Assembly (NCBI GenBank): GCA_030123525.1
Contig: CP126125.1
Span: forward strand, 1,426,001 to 1,490,000
Source: ELB16-189 sp018266435
Lineage (GTDB): Bacteria > Bacteroidota > Bacteroidia > Cytophagales > Cyclobacteriaceae
Direction of reading: 5' to 3'
DNA length: 64,000 nt
Under the pieces are notes generated by a model. It searched no databases, had not been told where the DNA came from, and saw only the letters and a list, made by a program, of their open reading frames with translations. The position numbers and the translations under genes were made by a program. Positions 9,001-16,866 of the stretch are shown here, one piece after another. Positions within the stretch are counted from its first letter, which is position 1; each line of letters begins with the position of its first letter.

Positions 9001-10623
9001 CAACCGCTCACGAATTGAATCAATGGGAGGATTGGTTACTTGAGCAAATAGTTGCTTAAAATAACTTGACAGATGCTGGGCTTGTTTAGAGAGCACGGCC
9101 AGAGGAATATCACTGCCCATGGAGCCGAGCGCTTCTTTACCGGATTCACACATTTGCGAGAGGATAATGCGCAAATCTTCTGATGTATAGCCAAATGAGA
9201 TTTGTCGTTTTAAAAAAGTGACCGGGTCATACTTGTGAAAACTTCCACCCGGTTCGGGCAGGTTGCTCAACTTGACTTTATTTTCTCGCAACCACTGGCC
9301 ATAGGGCTGACGTGTACAAATATTTTTCTTCAACTCTTCATCGCTGATGATTCTGCCTTGTTCTAAATCAACCACAAACATTTTGCCAGGCTGCAGGCGG
9401 CCTTTCATTATCACTTTTGATTGATCTACATCCAGTACGCCTACTTCGCTGGCCATGATTACCATGTCATCATTAGTTACTACATACCGCGAAGGGCGAA
9501 GGCCATTTCTATCAAGCGTTGCTCCAACTATTTTTCCATCGGTGAATGTGATGGAGGCTGGACCGTCCCATGGCTCCATCAGGTTGGCGTGGTATTCATA
9601 AAAATCTTTTTTCTCTGAACTCATGTTGTCGTTGCCGTTCCATGCTTCGGGTATGAGCATCATCATCACATGAGGCAAGGATCGGCCTGCGTGTACCAGT
9701 AATTCAACCACATTATCTAAGTTGGAAGAATCGGATTGTTTGGGGTTGCAGATAGGCAAGATCATGTTGATCTCTTCCTGTGTAAAATAGGGAGAAGCAA
9801 AAAATGCTTCTTTTGATTTCAGCCAGTTGATGTTGCCCTGCACCGTGTTGATTTCACCATTGTGGGCAATGAAACGAAAGGGCTGAGCCAGCCGCCACGA
9901 AGGAAACGTGTTGGTTGAAAAACGTGAATGAATAACCGCTAATGCTGACACCACTTCTTCATTTTCCAGATCAGCAAAATAATAGCGCAACTGGCCTGAC
10001 GTGAGCATGCCTTTGTAAGCAATGGTCTTATACGACAATGATGAAAAATAAAACTGACCGTCCACTCCTTTTACCGAATCAGTGATGAGGTGTGTGGCAT
10101 ACTTACGCAGAATGAAAAGTTTGCGCTCAAACTCTTCGGGGTCATCACCTCCGTCTATGCGCTTGATAAATACCTGCTCCATGATCGGCTCAGAAGCCAA
10201 AGCTGCTTCACCCAGGTCAGCAGGGGTTACCGGTACAATGCGATAGCCCAGCAAGGCCATCTTCATTTTTTTTATTTTCCGGTTCAAGATGGTGCGGCAC
10301 TCTTCGCGCACTTTCGGATCGCGTGGGAAAAAAACAAGACCTACACCGTATTGACCATAAGCCGGAAGTTTGATGCCGAGTTTGGTACACTCGCCTGCAA
10401 AAAACTCGTGTGGTACTTGAATTAAAATACCTGCGCCATCGCCTGTGTTAGGTTCACAGCCACACGCTCCGCGGTGTGCCATGCGTTCGAGCATGGTGAG
10501 CGCATGGCTCACAATTTGGTGTGACTTGCGCCCCTTCATGTTGGCCACAAAGCCTACACCACACGAGTCTTTTTCAAAAGAAGGATTGTATAATCCGGCT
10601 GGTTGTTCGTTCAGTTCGTTCAT
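6100..10623 (-). CDS. gltB: Glutamate synthase large subunit
   Basis: A 1507-residue enzyme that transfers the amide nitrogen of glutamine to 2-oxoglutarate. The N-terminal Ntn-type glutaminase domain starts after a 20-residue propeptide: DSCGVGF places the nucleophile at Cys21, exposed by autoprocessing. The central and FMN-binding synthase domains follow (GAKPGEGGQLPGHKV, ISGHDGGTGASP). The cysteine pattern C-x5-C-x4-C at about 1132, 1138 and 1143 (TTGCIMMRKCHLNTC) is the 3Fe-4S site. The C-terminal beta-helix (GXXG repeats, MTGGMVVVLGETG) is complete. The NADPH-oxidising small subunit gltD is not beside it, although it usually is in other phyla. It is transcribed alone, divergently from the Gfo/Idh gene. 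Confidence 0.98.
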   Translation of the reverse strand: MNELNEQPAGLYNPSFEKDSCGVGFVANMKGRKSHQIVSHALTMLERMAHRGACGCEPNTGDGAGILIQVPHEFFAGECTKLGIKLPAYGQYGVGLVFFPRDPKVREECRTILNRKIKKMKMALLGYRIVPVTPADLGEAALASEPIMEQVFIKRIDGGDDPEEFERKLFILRKYATHLITDSVKGVDGQFYFSSLSYKTIAYKGMLTSGQLRYYFADLENEEVVSALAVIHSRFSTNTFPSWRLAQPFRFIAHNGEINTVQGNINWLKSKEAFFASPYFTQEEINMILPICNPKQSDSSNLDNVVELLVHAGRSLPHVMMMLIPEAWNGNDNMSSEKKDFYEYHANLMEPWDGPASITFTDGKIVGATLDRNGLRPSRYVVTNDDMVIMASEVGVLDVDQSKVIMKGRLQPGKMFVVDLEQGRIISDEELKKNICTRQPYGQWLRENKVKLSNLPEPGGSFHKYDPVTFLKRQISFGYTSEDLRIILSQMCESGKEALGSMGSDIPLAVLSKQAQHLSSYFKQLFAQVTNPPIDSIRERLVMSLNTHVGGSLNLLEESPEHCITLELPTPVLSNNDLEKIRYIDHGHLQTKTIYTYFKADGLPGSLEKGLTRVCQYVTDAIEDGFTIIILSDRSFDSGHAQIPSLLALAAVHHDLIRKGLRGKVGLLVEAGDVWETHHYATLLGYGASGVNPYLVYQTIHDMKKRNILRENLTEEKAIYNYKKAVDGELLKIMSKMGISTLQSYHGAQIFEALGISKEVVDIYFTGTVSRIGGLTLDDIAREAIAKHLLAFPKTANHSPRLEVGGVYQWKQRGEAHLFNPQTIHLLQHSTKMNDYALFKKYSSLINEQSEKAITLRSLLKFKKSKSIPLSDVEPKENIFKRFATGAMSFGSISYEAHSTLAVAMNRIGGKSNCGEGGEDEIRFARKENGDWENSAIKQVASGRFGVTSYYLTNAKELQIKMAQGAKPGEGGQLPGHKVDDWIGRVRHATPGVGLISPPPHHDIYSIEDLAQLIFDLKNANREARISVKLVSEAGVGTIASGVAKAHADVILISGHDGGTGASPISSIRHAGLPWELGLAEAHQTLVKNKLRGRVVLQTDGQIRTGRDLAMAALLGAEEWGVATAALVTTGCIMMRKCHLNTCPVGVATQNKELRALFTGKPEYVVNMFTFLAEELREIMAELGFRTVDEMVGQADYLQPREEATPWKLKNVNLSALLHKEKMNLEVALFKQEEQDHGLDNVLDRKLIQLAHPALKNTDAVKGEFTISNQDRSVGAMLSNEISKIYLGAGLPKDTIHIKFNGTAGQSFGAFTTSGVTFELQGDANDYFGKGLSGGKLILYPDKKITFDPSKNIIVGNVAFFGATSGEAYIHGMAGERFAVRNSGATVIVEGVGDHGCEYMTGGMVVVLGETGRNFAAGMSGGVAYVWDVNKTFVKNCNLEMVELEPLEVEDEEMLHQLIEKHQQLTGSKLATPLLSHWKQTSRQFIKVMPTDYKAVMAKKKQELMAG

Positions 10624-10784
10624 TAATGGTTGAGTATCCTATAAAAATAGAGGGCATGAAAATAAAATTGAATCAATGAGTGAATTTTTTCAAAATAAAT
10701 TTCAAAAACCCACTAACAGTCAGTAGCGGAATCGGTTGAAAAATTTTAGATTGGAAAAAAATTCAAACTAAAAACTTCCGAGAC

Positions 10785-11972
10785 ATGAACATCGCTATGT
10801 TGGGCTCCGGTTTTATCGGCCGGTTTTATGCTGACTCGCTGCAAGGCTACCGCAGCAAGGATAAAATTGTAAGCGTCTATTCGCGCAGAGAAGAGAGCAC
10901 CAAAAAATTTGCCGCTGACTACAAGGTTCCGTTCGCTACGACTCAAATGGAAGAGGCCATAGCGCGGCCTGACGTGCAGGTGGTTTGTATTTCGCTGCCC
11001 AATAATTTGCACGAAGAAGCAGTGATGCTCTGCTGCAAGCACAAGAAAGCCGTGATCACTACCAAACCGCTCGGACGCAATGCTATAGAAGCCCAACGGA
11101 TGCTGGAAGCCGTGGAAAAAGCCGGCATTTTCAATGGATATTTAGAAGACTTGGTTTACACACCTAAGTTTATAAAAGCAATTGAAAGTGTAAAGAGCGG
11201 AGCACTCGGCCGAATCCTCTGGGCTAAATCGCGTGAAACTCATCCCGGCCCCCACAGCGATTGGTTTTGGGACAAAGAACAAGCAGGCGGAGGTTGCATT
11301 TTGGATTTGGGTTGCCACTGTGTGGAGATCACCCGCAGTTACATTGGCAAAGATATTAAACCAGTGGAAGTCATGTGCTGGGCCGATACACAAGTAAAAC
11401 CAATTGATGCCGAAGACCACGCCATTGGTTTAGTGAAATATGAAAACGGTGCCATCGGGCAGTTTGAAGTAAGCTGGACCTTTCGCGGAGGGCTGGACCT
11501 GCGCGATGAGGTCATGGGCTCTGAGGGAACAATTTGGATTAATAATTTTTTGCGCACCGGATTTGAAATGTTTACCAGTGGTAAAGGGGCAGATTATGTA
11601 GCTGAAAAAGCAGAGAGCAATTCGGGCTGGCTTTTCCCGGTGGGTGATGAGCTGAATGAGTTGGGATATAATCACATGTTTATGGATATGTTCAACGCTA
11701 TGGAAAAAGGAGCACAACCCAAAGAAACCTTTTACGATGGCTATGTGGTAAATGCCATTCTCGATGCCGCCTACAAATCAGCCGAAACCAAACAGTGGGA
11801 ACCGGTACCACTCAACATCTGGCGCGGAAAAACCGGGGTAACCAAAGACAGCCACTTGCACCCCTACGATGCCGATCATTATTTGGTAAAAGAAGAAGTA
11901 ACACACTACGGAGCAAAGAAGGTAATTTTAAAAAACAAAAAAACAGGAAAGATTGTAGAAAGAATCGGGTGA
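10785..11972 (+). CDS. Gfo/Idh/MocA-family oxidoreductase
   Basis: A 395-residue NAD(P)-dependent dehydrogenase-like protein. The Rossmann domain opens with the nucleotide-binding motif GSGFIGRF at about 7-14. The EKP-type catalytic lysine motif appears as TTKPLGRN, and the C-terminal alpha/beta domain includes WDLGCH-like ILDLGCHCVE, a usual metal/substrate-side segment. There is no signal peptide, so it should be cytoplasmic. Family members oxidise sugars, inositol or related polyols; the substrate cannot be named. The phosphatase gene follows after 15 nt, so the two are likely cotranscribed. Confidence 0.9.
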   Translation: MNIAMLGSGFIGRFYADSLQGYRSKDKIVSVYSRREESTKKFAADYKVPFATTQMEEAIARPDVQVVCISLPNNLHEEAVMLCCKHKKAVITTKPLGRNAIEAQRMLEAVEKAGIFNGYLEDLVYTPKFIKAIESVKSGALGRILWAKSRETHPGPHSDWFWDKEQAGGGCILDLGCHCVEITRSYIGKDIKPVEVMCWADTQVKPIDAEDHAIGLVKYENGAIGQFEVSWTFRGGLDLRDEVMGSEGTIWINNFLRTGFEMFTSGKGADYVAEKAESNSGWLFPVGDELNELGYNHMFMDMFNAMEKGAQPKETFYDGYVVNAILDAAYKSAETKQWEPVPLNIWRGKTGVTKDSHLHPYDADHYLVKEEVTHYGAKKVILKNKKTGKIVERIG

Positions 11973-11987
11973 TTAAAAAATATAAAA

Positions 11988-13511
11988 ATGAAATTGTATC
12001 AATTAATTTTTTACTGCTCAGGGGTAATTCTCTTTTCTTGTGGTACTGAAAAAAAAGATACCTATCAAGAGGCGGTTTCACATTTAGTTAATGTAGAGAG
12101 GTTCCCCTTTTATCATGGAGTAGCCTCAGGCGACCCCCTGACTGACCGGGTAATTCTATGGACGAGGGTTACCCCAGAAGATCCTTCTCAAAAAATCAGT
12201 GTAACCTGGCAAGTTTCAGATCAAAAAGATTTTTCATCAATCCTAAAATCAGATACCCTGTCAACCTCATCGGCAAAAGACTTTACGGTAAAAGTGGATG
12301 CCACCGGCCTGCAAGCCGGCATGATTTATTATTATCGGTTTATGGCCTTGGGAAAAACCTCAGAGATTGGTCAAACTAAAACACTCCCTGCCAATCCCGA
12401 TCGGGTGAAGTTAGCCGTAGTCAGTTGTGCCAACTGGGAGTGGGGGTTCTTCACTCCGTATGAAAAAGTTTCGCTGCGCACAGACATTGATGCAGTCATT
12501 CATCTCGGAGATTTTATTTATGAATACGCCTCAGGCAAATATGGCGATACCACCATCGGCCGAATTAATATCCCCAAACACGAACTGGTTTCGCTGCAAG
12601 ATTACCGCGAGCGCTACTCACAATACCGCCTTGACAAAGGACTGCACGATGTAAGCCTCAAACTACCCATGATTGCAATATGGGACGACCACGAGATTGC
12701 CAACGACAGTTATGTGGGAGGAGCACAAAATCATCAGCCTGAAGAAGGAGATTATGCCAACCGGAAAGCAGCCGCACGAAAAGCATATTACGAATGGATA
12801 CCCATCCGCGAAGGTCAAACACACTACCGTACTTTCTCATTTGGCAAACTGGCCGACCTCATCATGCTCGATGAGCGCCTGGCCGGAAAACAAAAACAAG
12901 CCACCGGGCCCAACGATCTTTCACTTGAAAGTGAGAGCCGCACCATGCTCGGTCAGCCACAAGTAACGTGGCTCGAAACACAACTGAAAAACTCTTCGGC
13001 ACAGTGGCGGATCATTGGCAACCAGGTTATTTTTTCTGACGTGTCGCTGAAGCCAATCTATCCGCAAATGCCACGCAACTTCGACAGTTGGGATGGCTAT
13101 CCCATGGAAAAAAGAAAACTGAAAAATTTTATCCTCGAAAACAAAATCAAGAACCTGATCTTCATTACAGGCGATGCCCACTCCAGCTGGGCCATTGAAG
13201 CGGCTACAGACGTGAAGAAAACCTATTCTCCTTTTGCCGTAGAATTGGTCACCACCAGCATTTCTTCGGCTAACGGAAATGAATATGCGCCCGATGATTC
13301 GGTAAAAGTGAGCGAACAACAAATGTTGAAAATAAATCCACACGTAAAATACCTCAACAACCGCGATCATGGCTATATGCTGCTTACACTTACCCGTGAA
13401 AAAGCTAAAGCCGAATGGTGGTTTGTAGAAACTGTGCGTGTACCCGATGCAAAAGAATTTTTGGGCAAATCAATTGAGGTTCATGCGGGCGAAGTAAAAA
13501 TACGAGAGTAG
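11988..13511 (+). CDS. phoD: PhoD-like alkaline phosphatase lipoprotein
   Basis: A 507-residue metallophosphatase of the PhoD family, which hydrolyses phosphate mono- or diesters outside the cytoplasm. The N-terminus is a lipoprotein signal ending ILFSC, so Cys18 should be lipidated. The family N-terminal fibronectin-like domain (HGVASGDPLTDRVILWTR) is followed by the metal-binding core: VSCANWE, IHLGDFIYEY, WDDHEIANDSY and ITGDAHSS, which supply the Asp, Asn and His ligands. Length and motif order are normal. The link with the upstream oxidoreductase gene suggests scavenging of a phosphorylated compound, but that is only an inference from position. Confidence 0.93.
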   Translation: MKLYQLIFYCSGVILFSCGTEKKDTYQEAVSHLVNVERFPFYHGVASGDPLTDRVILWTRVTPEDPSQKISVTWQVSDQKDFSSILKSDTLSTSSAKDFTVKVDATGLQAGMIYYYRFMALGKTSEIGQTKTLPANPDRVKLAVVSCANWEWGFFTPYEKVSLRTDIDAVIHLGDFIYEYASGKYGDTTIGRINIPKHELVSLQDYRERYSQYRLDKGLHDVSLKLPMIAIWDDHEIANDSYVGGAQNHQPEEGDYANRKAAARKAYYEWIPIREGQTHYRTFSFGKLADLIMLDERLAGKQKQATGPNDLSLESESRTMLGQPQVTWLETQLKNSSAQWRIIGNQVIFSDVSLKPIYPQMPRNFDSWDGYPMEKRKLKNFILENKIKNLIFITGDAHSSWAIEAATDVKKTYSPFAVELVTTSISSANGNEYAPDDSVKVSEQQMLKINPHVKYLNNRDHGYMLLTLTREKAKAEWWFVETVRVPDAKEFLGKSIEVHAGEVKIRE

Positions 13512-13516
13512 TTTTC

Positions 13517-13524
13517 TATCTTGG
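13517..13524 (+). promoter_or_regulatory. -7 promoter box (near match) before the ATP10-like gene
   Basis: TATCTTGG differs at one position from the Bacteroidota -7 consensus TAnnTTTG and lies 4 nt before the ATG at 13529. No good TTG box is seen 19 nt upstream. If used, the transcript would start at or near the start codon. Confidence 0.35.
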
Positions 13525-13528
13525 TGTG

Positions 13529-14071
13529 ATGAAAGCACTAATCGTTTTTTCTTTGCTCTTAGTTGGCTCACTATCTGCAAGCGCACAGGTAATCGGAAAA
13601 ACCTTTCCTGATCTGACGGCCGAAACCGTGGATGACAAAAAAGTAAACTTACCCCAGGATGTAAAGGGTAAATTTACCCTGCTGGGATTGGCGTATTCTA
13701 AAAAATCAGAAGATGAATTGAATACGTGGTTCAACCCTATTTTCAGTAAATTCATTCAAAAAACATCAGGCGCGCTGGCTAGCATGGACTATAATGTGAA
13801 CGTGTACTTTGTGCCTATGTTCACGGGCATCAACGCAGCCGCCACAGGCACCGCTAAGCGCAAGGCCGCCAAAAATGTAGATGCCAAATTGTTGCCTTAC
13901 CTGTTGTTTTACAAAGGCAGCATTAAAAAATACAAAGACGAACTGGATTTTGACCGGAAAGACATTCCCTATTTTTTTGTGCTGGATACCACCGGGAAAA
14001 TTGTGTATGCTACAGACGGAGTTTACAGCGATGAAAAAATGGACGGCATTGAATCAGTAATTGATAATTAA
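13529..14071 (+). CDS. Exported ATP10-like (thioredoxin-fold) protein without cysteines
   Basis: A 180-residue protein with a signal peptide (MKALIVFSLLLVGSLSASAQ). A GTG lies just upstream at 13526, but the ATG at 13529 fits the signal peptide best. The stretch GKTFPDLTAETV, then LPQDVKGKFTLLGLAYS, resembles the start of the ATP10/thioredoxin-like fold, and YFFVLDTTGKIVYAT near the C-terminus is a typical last strand of that fold. Unlike redox thioredoxins it has no CxxC motif and no cysteine at all, so a thiol-disulfide role is excluded. ATP10 proteins assist ATP synthase assembly in mitochondria; here the function is unknown. Confidence 0.8.
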   Translation: MKALIVFSLLLVGSLSASAQVIGKTFPDLTAETVDDKKVNLPQDVKGKFTLLGLAYSKKSEDELNTWFNPIFSKFIQKTSGALASMDYNVNVYFVPMFTGINAAATGTAKRKAAKNVDAKLLPYLLFYKGSIKKYKDELDFDRKDIPYFFVLDTTGKIVYATDGVYSDEKMDGIESVIDN

Positions 14072-14142
14072 CGAATAGCCTTTTTTTAATTTTTAGGCTA
14101 GCCAGATGATTTTTGCCACTTTTCAGTCTGCCAACAATGGCA

Positions 14143-14150
14143 TAATTTTG
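14143..14150 (+). promoter_or_regulatory. -7 promoter box before the DUF4783 gene
   Basis: TAATTTTG matches TAnnTTTG exactly and lies 15 nt before the ATG at 14166. The region where a -33 TTG should be reads TTT, so the promoter would rest mainly on the -7 box. Confidence 0.45.
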
Positions 14151-14165
14151 GAGAGAAATTGCTTT

Positions 14166-14546
14166 ATGAAATATCTTTTACTTGCAGGCGGATTGTTATT
14201 TTCGTTAGTAGTTCAGGCACAAACTATTTTTTTGCCCATGCGAGATGCCGTAAAAAGCGGTAACTCTTCTGAATTGGTAAAATACTTTAATACTTCCGTT
14301 GACCTAAACCTCGAGGGTGAAGTAAATACGTATAGCAAAGCTCAGGCAGAATTTGTATTGCGCGATTTTTTCAAAAAACATCCCCCGACAGATTTTACCA
14401 TCGTGCACAGCGGAGCCTCTAAAGCAGGGCTGCAGTTTGCCATCGGAAAATTCAAAAGTGGAAACGATAGTTTTGTTGTACTCATGCGCGTGCGCGAAGT
14501 GCAAAAGACCTATCTCATCCACGAAATGAGTTTCACTAAAGAATGA
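14166..14546 (+). CDS. DUF4783 exported protein
   Basis: A 126-residue protein with a signal peptide (MKYLLLAGGLLFSLVVQAQ). The frame is open back to 14106, but the ATG at 14166 directly begins the signal sequence. The body (FLPMRDAVKSGNSSELVKYF; then YSKAQAEFVLRDFFKKHPP) has the compact NTF2-like alpha+beta pattern of DUF4783, a Bacteroidota family of unknown function regularly found just before nadC. Its TGA overlaps the nadC start as ATGA, which suggests translational coupling. Confidence 0.85.
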   Translation: MKYLLLAGGLLFSLVVQAQTIFLPMRDAVKSGNSSELVKYFNTSVDLNLEGEVNTYSKAQAEFVLRDFFKKHPPTDFTIVHSGASKAGLQFAIGKFKSGNDSFVVLMRVREVQKTYLIHEMSFTKE

Positions 14547-15400
14547 CCCGCCCACCGTACCTCACTGACCGCGCCTTAAAGCATTTTATCACATCCGCTT
14601 TAGCCGAAGATATTGGCGAAGGCGATCACTCTACGCAAGCCGCCATCCCATCCGGCAAAAAAGCCCGAGCCAAATTATTGGTAAAAGACGAAGGAATTAT
14701 TGCCGGTATAGAAGCAGCCCGGTTGATATTTAATGAAGTTGACCCCACCCTAAAAATTACTTTTTTTAAACACGACAGCAACCCAATTGCCAAAGGAGAA
14801 ATTGCTTTTGATGTGTACGGAGAAGCCCGGTCGATCTTATCAGCCGAACGTTTGGTACTGAATTGTATGCAGCGCATGAGTGGAATAGCCACGCTCACCC
14901 ATAGACTGTGCCAATTGATTAAAGGAACGACCACGCAACTAATGGATACGCGTAAAACCACGCCTAACTTTCGCCTGATGGAGAAATGGGCAGTAGCCAT
15001 TGGCGGTGGCCGAAATCACCGGTTCGCTTTGTACGACATGATCATGCTGAAAGACAACCACATTGATCTGGCCGGTGGAATTACCCAAGCGGTAAACAAT
15101 GCTCGTGCTTATCTGAAAGCCCAAAACAAAAATCTTCTAATTGAAGTCGAGACCCGCAACCTCAACGAAGTGAAAGAAGCGCTGGCCTCACAGGCAGACA
15201 TTATCATGCTCGATAATATGAGCCTGACAGATATGCAGGAAGCCGTTAAACTCATCAACCAAAGATGCAAAACAGAAGCCAGTGGCGGCATTACTGAATC
15301 CAATCTTAGGGCGGTAGCCGAATGTGGAGTGGATTATATTTCAGTCGGGGCATTAACTCACTCAGTAAAAAGCCTGGACTTGAGCCTGAAAATTTTTTAA
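14543..15400 (+). CDS. nadC: Nicotinate-nucleotide pyrophosphorylase (quinolinate phosphoribosyltransferase)
   Basis: A 285-residue enzyme converting quinolinate and PRPP to nicotinate mononucleotide in de novo NAD synthesis. The N-terminal domain has EDIGEGDHST, and the barrel shows the family signature TRKTTPNFRLMEKWAV with the PRPP/quinolinate-binding Arg and Lys, then GGGRNHRFALYDMIMLKDNH. The C-terminal phosphate-binding part is ASGGITESNLR and DYISVGALTHS. Full length. The start ATG overlaps the DUF4783 stop. The second NAD gene of the window, nadD, is in the same cluster. Confidence 0.97.
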   Translation: MTRPPYLTDRALKHFITSALAEDIGEGDHSTQAAIPSGKKARAKLLVKDEGIIAGIEAARLIFNEVDPTLKITFFKHDSNPIAKGEIAFDVYGEARSILSAERLVLNCMQRMSGIATLTHRLCQLIKGTTTQLMDTRKTTPNFRLMEKWAVAIGGGRNHRFALYDMIMLKDNHIDLAGGITQAVNNARAYLKAQNKNLLIEVETRNLNEVKEALASQADIIMLDNMSLTDMQEAVKLINQRCKTEASGGITESNLRAVAECGVDYISVGALTHSVKSLDLSLKIF

Positions 15401-15416
15401 CGGCCATTCTGTTGCG

Positions 15417-15424
15417 TATTTTTG
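15417..15424 (+). promoter_or_regulatory. -7 promoter box before the ECF sigma gene
   Basis: TATTTTTG is an exact TAnnTTTG match and ends 6 nt before the ATG at 15431. The position of the -33 box reads TTT rather than TTG. It would give the sigma/anti-sigma/gmk/nadD group its own promoter, inside a longer cluster, with an extremely short or absent 5' leader. Confidence 0.5.
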
Positions 15425-15430
15425 CCCTTC

Positions 15431-16021
15431 ATGGAATTAGAAGACGCACCCCGGCAACACTATACTGAAAATGAAAAACAAGATATTTTCAATCAGGAGT
15501 TCATGCCCCACATTCATTCCATGTACAACTTCGGGTATCGCCTTACACTCGACCGCGATGATGCCAAAGACCTGGTGCAAGACACCTATTTAAAAGCCTA
15601 CCGATTTATAGAATCATTCCAGAAAGGAACTAATGCCAAAGCCTGGCTGTTCCGCATCCTGAAAAACAGCTTCATTAACGATTATCGTAAAAGGAGCAAA
15701 GAGCCCAATAAAATCGATTATCAAGAAGTTGAAACGTACTACAACTCAGAAGAGGTAGATCGGCAGATCACACCCGACCTGCGGGTGGAATCATTGAAAG
15801 ACATGATAGGCGATGAGATCAGTAATGCCCTCAACTCACTGGATGTAGATTTTCGTACGGTAATTATTTTGTGCGACCTCGAAGGGTTTAAATACGAAGA
15901 GATGGCAAAAATACTCGACATACCCATTGGCACTGTGCGCAGCCGCCTGCACCGCGCGCGCAACCTGCTAAAAGAAAAATTAAAATCATACGCTAAATCT
16001 ATGGGCTACAACAACGCCTGA
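15431..16021 (+). CDS. ECF-type RNA polymerase sigma factor
   Basis: A 196-residue group 4 sigma factor. Region 2 is FMPHIHSMYNFGYRLTLD-RDDAKDLVQDTYLKAY and contains the -10-recognition and core-binding helices; region 4 is DFRTVIILCDLEGFKYEEM with the helix-turn-helix ending GTVRSRLHRARNLL. No region 3 is present, as expected. A TTG at 15422 in frame is an alternative start, but the ATG at 15431 is preferred. The next gene, 6 nt downstream, encodes a zinc anti-sigma factor, so this sigma is probably held inactive until a signal, perhaps oxidative, releases it. Confidence 0.93.
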   Translation: MELEDAPRQHYTENEKQDIFNQEFMPHIHSMYNFGYRLTLDRDDAKDLVQDTYLKAYRFIESFQKGTNAKAWLFRILKNSFINDYRKRSKEPNKIDYQEVETYYNSEEVDRQITPDLRVESLKDMIGDEISNALNSLDVDFRTVIILCDLEGFKYEEMAKILDIPIGTVRSRLHRARNLLKEKLKSYAKSMGYNNA

Positions 16022-16027
16022 ATTATT

Positions 16028-16294
16028 ATGGCACCTCTTTACAACCCGTTTATCCATGACGATGGCAAAAAACCCACATGCATGGAAATGCTTCAGCTGA
16101 TCGTGGACAATCAGGCTACCGATGAGCAGCGCACCTACTTTAAACAACACATGGATAATTGCCTGCCCTGCTATAAAAAATACAATGTGGATATGGCCGT
16201 TAGCGAATTGCTGAAAGAAAAATGCAGCGGTGAGAACTGCCCCGATGACCTGGTGGCTCAAATCAAGTCGAAAATTAAAATGATGAATGCCTGA
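16028..16294 (+). CDS. Zinc-containing (ZAS) anti-sigma factor
   Basis: An 88-residue soluble protein with no membrane span. It has H41-x3-C45-x2-C48 (HMDNCLPC), the zinc-binding signature of ZAS anti-sigma factors such as RsrA, which release their sigma when thiols are oxidised. Further cysteines are C18, C66 and C71; C18 could play the role of the upstream zinc-ligand cysteine of RsrA. The gene directly follows the ECF sigma and overlaps gmk as TGATG. Redox sensing is inferred from the motif; the signal is not shown by sequence. Confidence 0.85.
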   Translation: MAPLYNPFIHDDGKKPTCMEMLQLIVDNQATDEQRTYFKQHMDNCLPCYKKYNVDMAVSELLKEKCSGENCPDDLVAQIKSKIKMMNA

Positions 16295-16866
16295 TGGGTG
16301 GAAAAGCCATTATTTTTTCAGCTCCTTCAGGTTCAGGAAAAACAACCCTTGTACATCACCTGCTGAAGACCAACCCCGATTTGGGGTTTTCAATTTCTGC
16401 CGCCACCCGCGATAAGCGGGGCCGCAAAGAACAAAACGGAAAAGACTATTACTTTCTCACCCCGGAAGAATTTAAGCACAAGATTGACAACGATGAATTT
16501 ATCGAATGGGAAGAAGTGTATGCCGGAAATTTTTACGGCACACTCAAATCCGAAATCGACCGGATCTGGAGCGAGGGAAAGAATGTGATTTTTGATGTAG
16601 ACGTACGGGGAGGGCTCAACCTGAAAAAATATTTTGGCGACAAAGCACTGGCTGTTTTTGTAAAGGTTCCTTCCCTGGATGTATTGAAACAACGCCTCAA
16701 TGACCGCGGCACTGAAACCGAGGAAAGCTTATCGCGAAGATTATTCAAGGCTAATTTTGAAATGACTTTTCAGGATAAGTTTGATGTAATCCTGCTCAAC
16801 GAAAACCTGGACAAGTCATTGGCAGAAGCGCAACGGTTGTATGATCGGTTCAAGATGCAAAAATGA
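16294..16866 (+). CDS. gmk: Guanylate kinase
   Basis: A 190-residue enzyme phosphorylating GMP to GDP. The P-loop SAPSGSGKTT is at 9-18; GMP-binding residues are in the segment SISAATRDKRGRKEQNGKDYYFLTPEEF (split here: SISAATRDKR, then NGKDYYFLT). The lid region has RLNDRGTETEESLSRRL. Full length. Its start overlaps the anti-sigma stop and its TGA overlaps the nadD ATG (ATGA), so all four genes are likely translated from one mRNA. Confidence 0.97.
   Translation: MGGKAIIFSAPSGSGKTTLVHHLLKTNPDLGFSISAATRDKRGRKEQNGKDYYFLTPEEFKHKIDNDEFIEWEEVYAGNFYGTLKSEIDRIWSEGKNVIFDVDVRGGLNLKKYFGDKALAVFVKVPSLDVLKQRLNDRGTETEESLSRRLFKANFEMTFQDKFDVILLNENLDKSLAEAQRLYDRFKMQK

Noticed and set aside
10746..11096. A minus-strand frame opposite the Gfo/Idh gene
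   Set aside because: Shadow of a well-supported dehydrogenase; no recognisable protein features.
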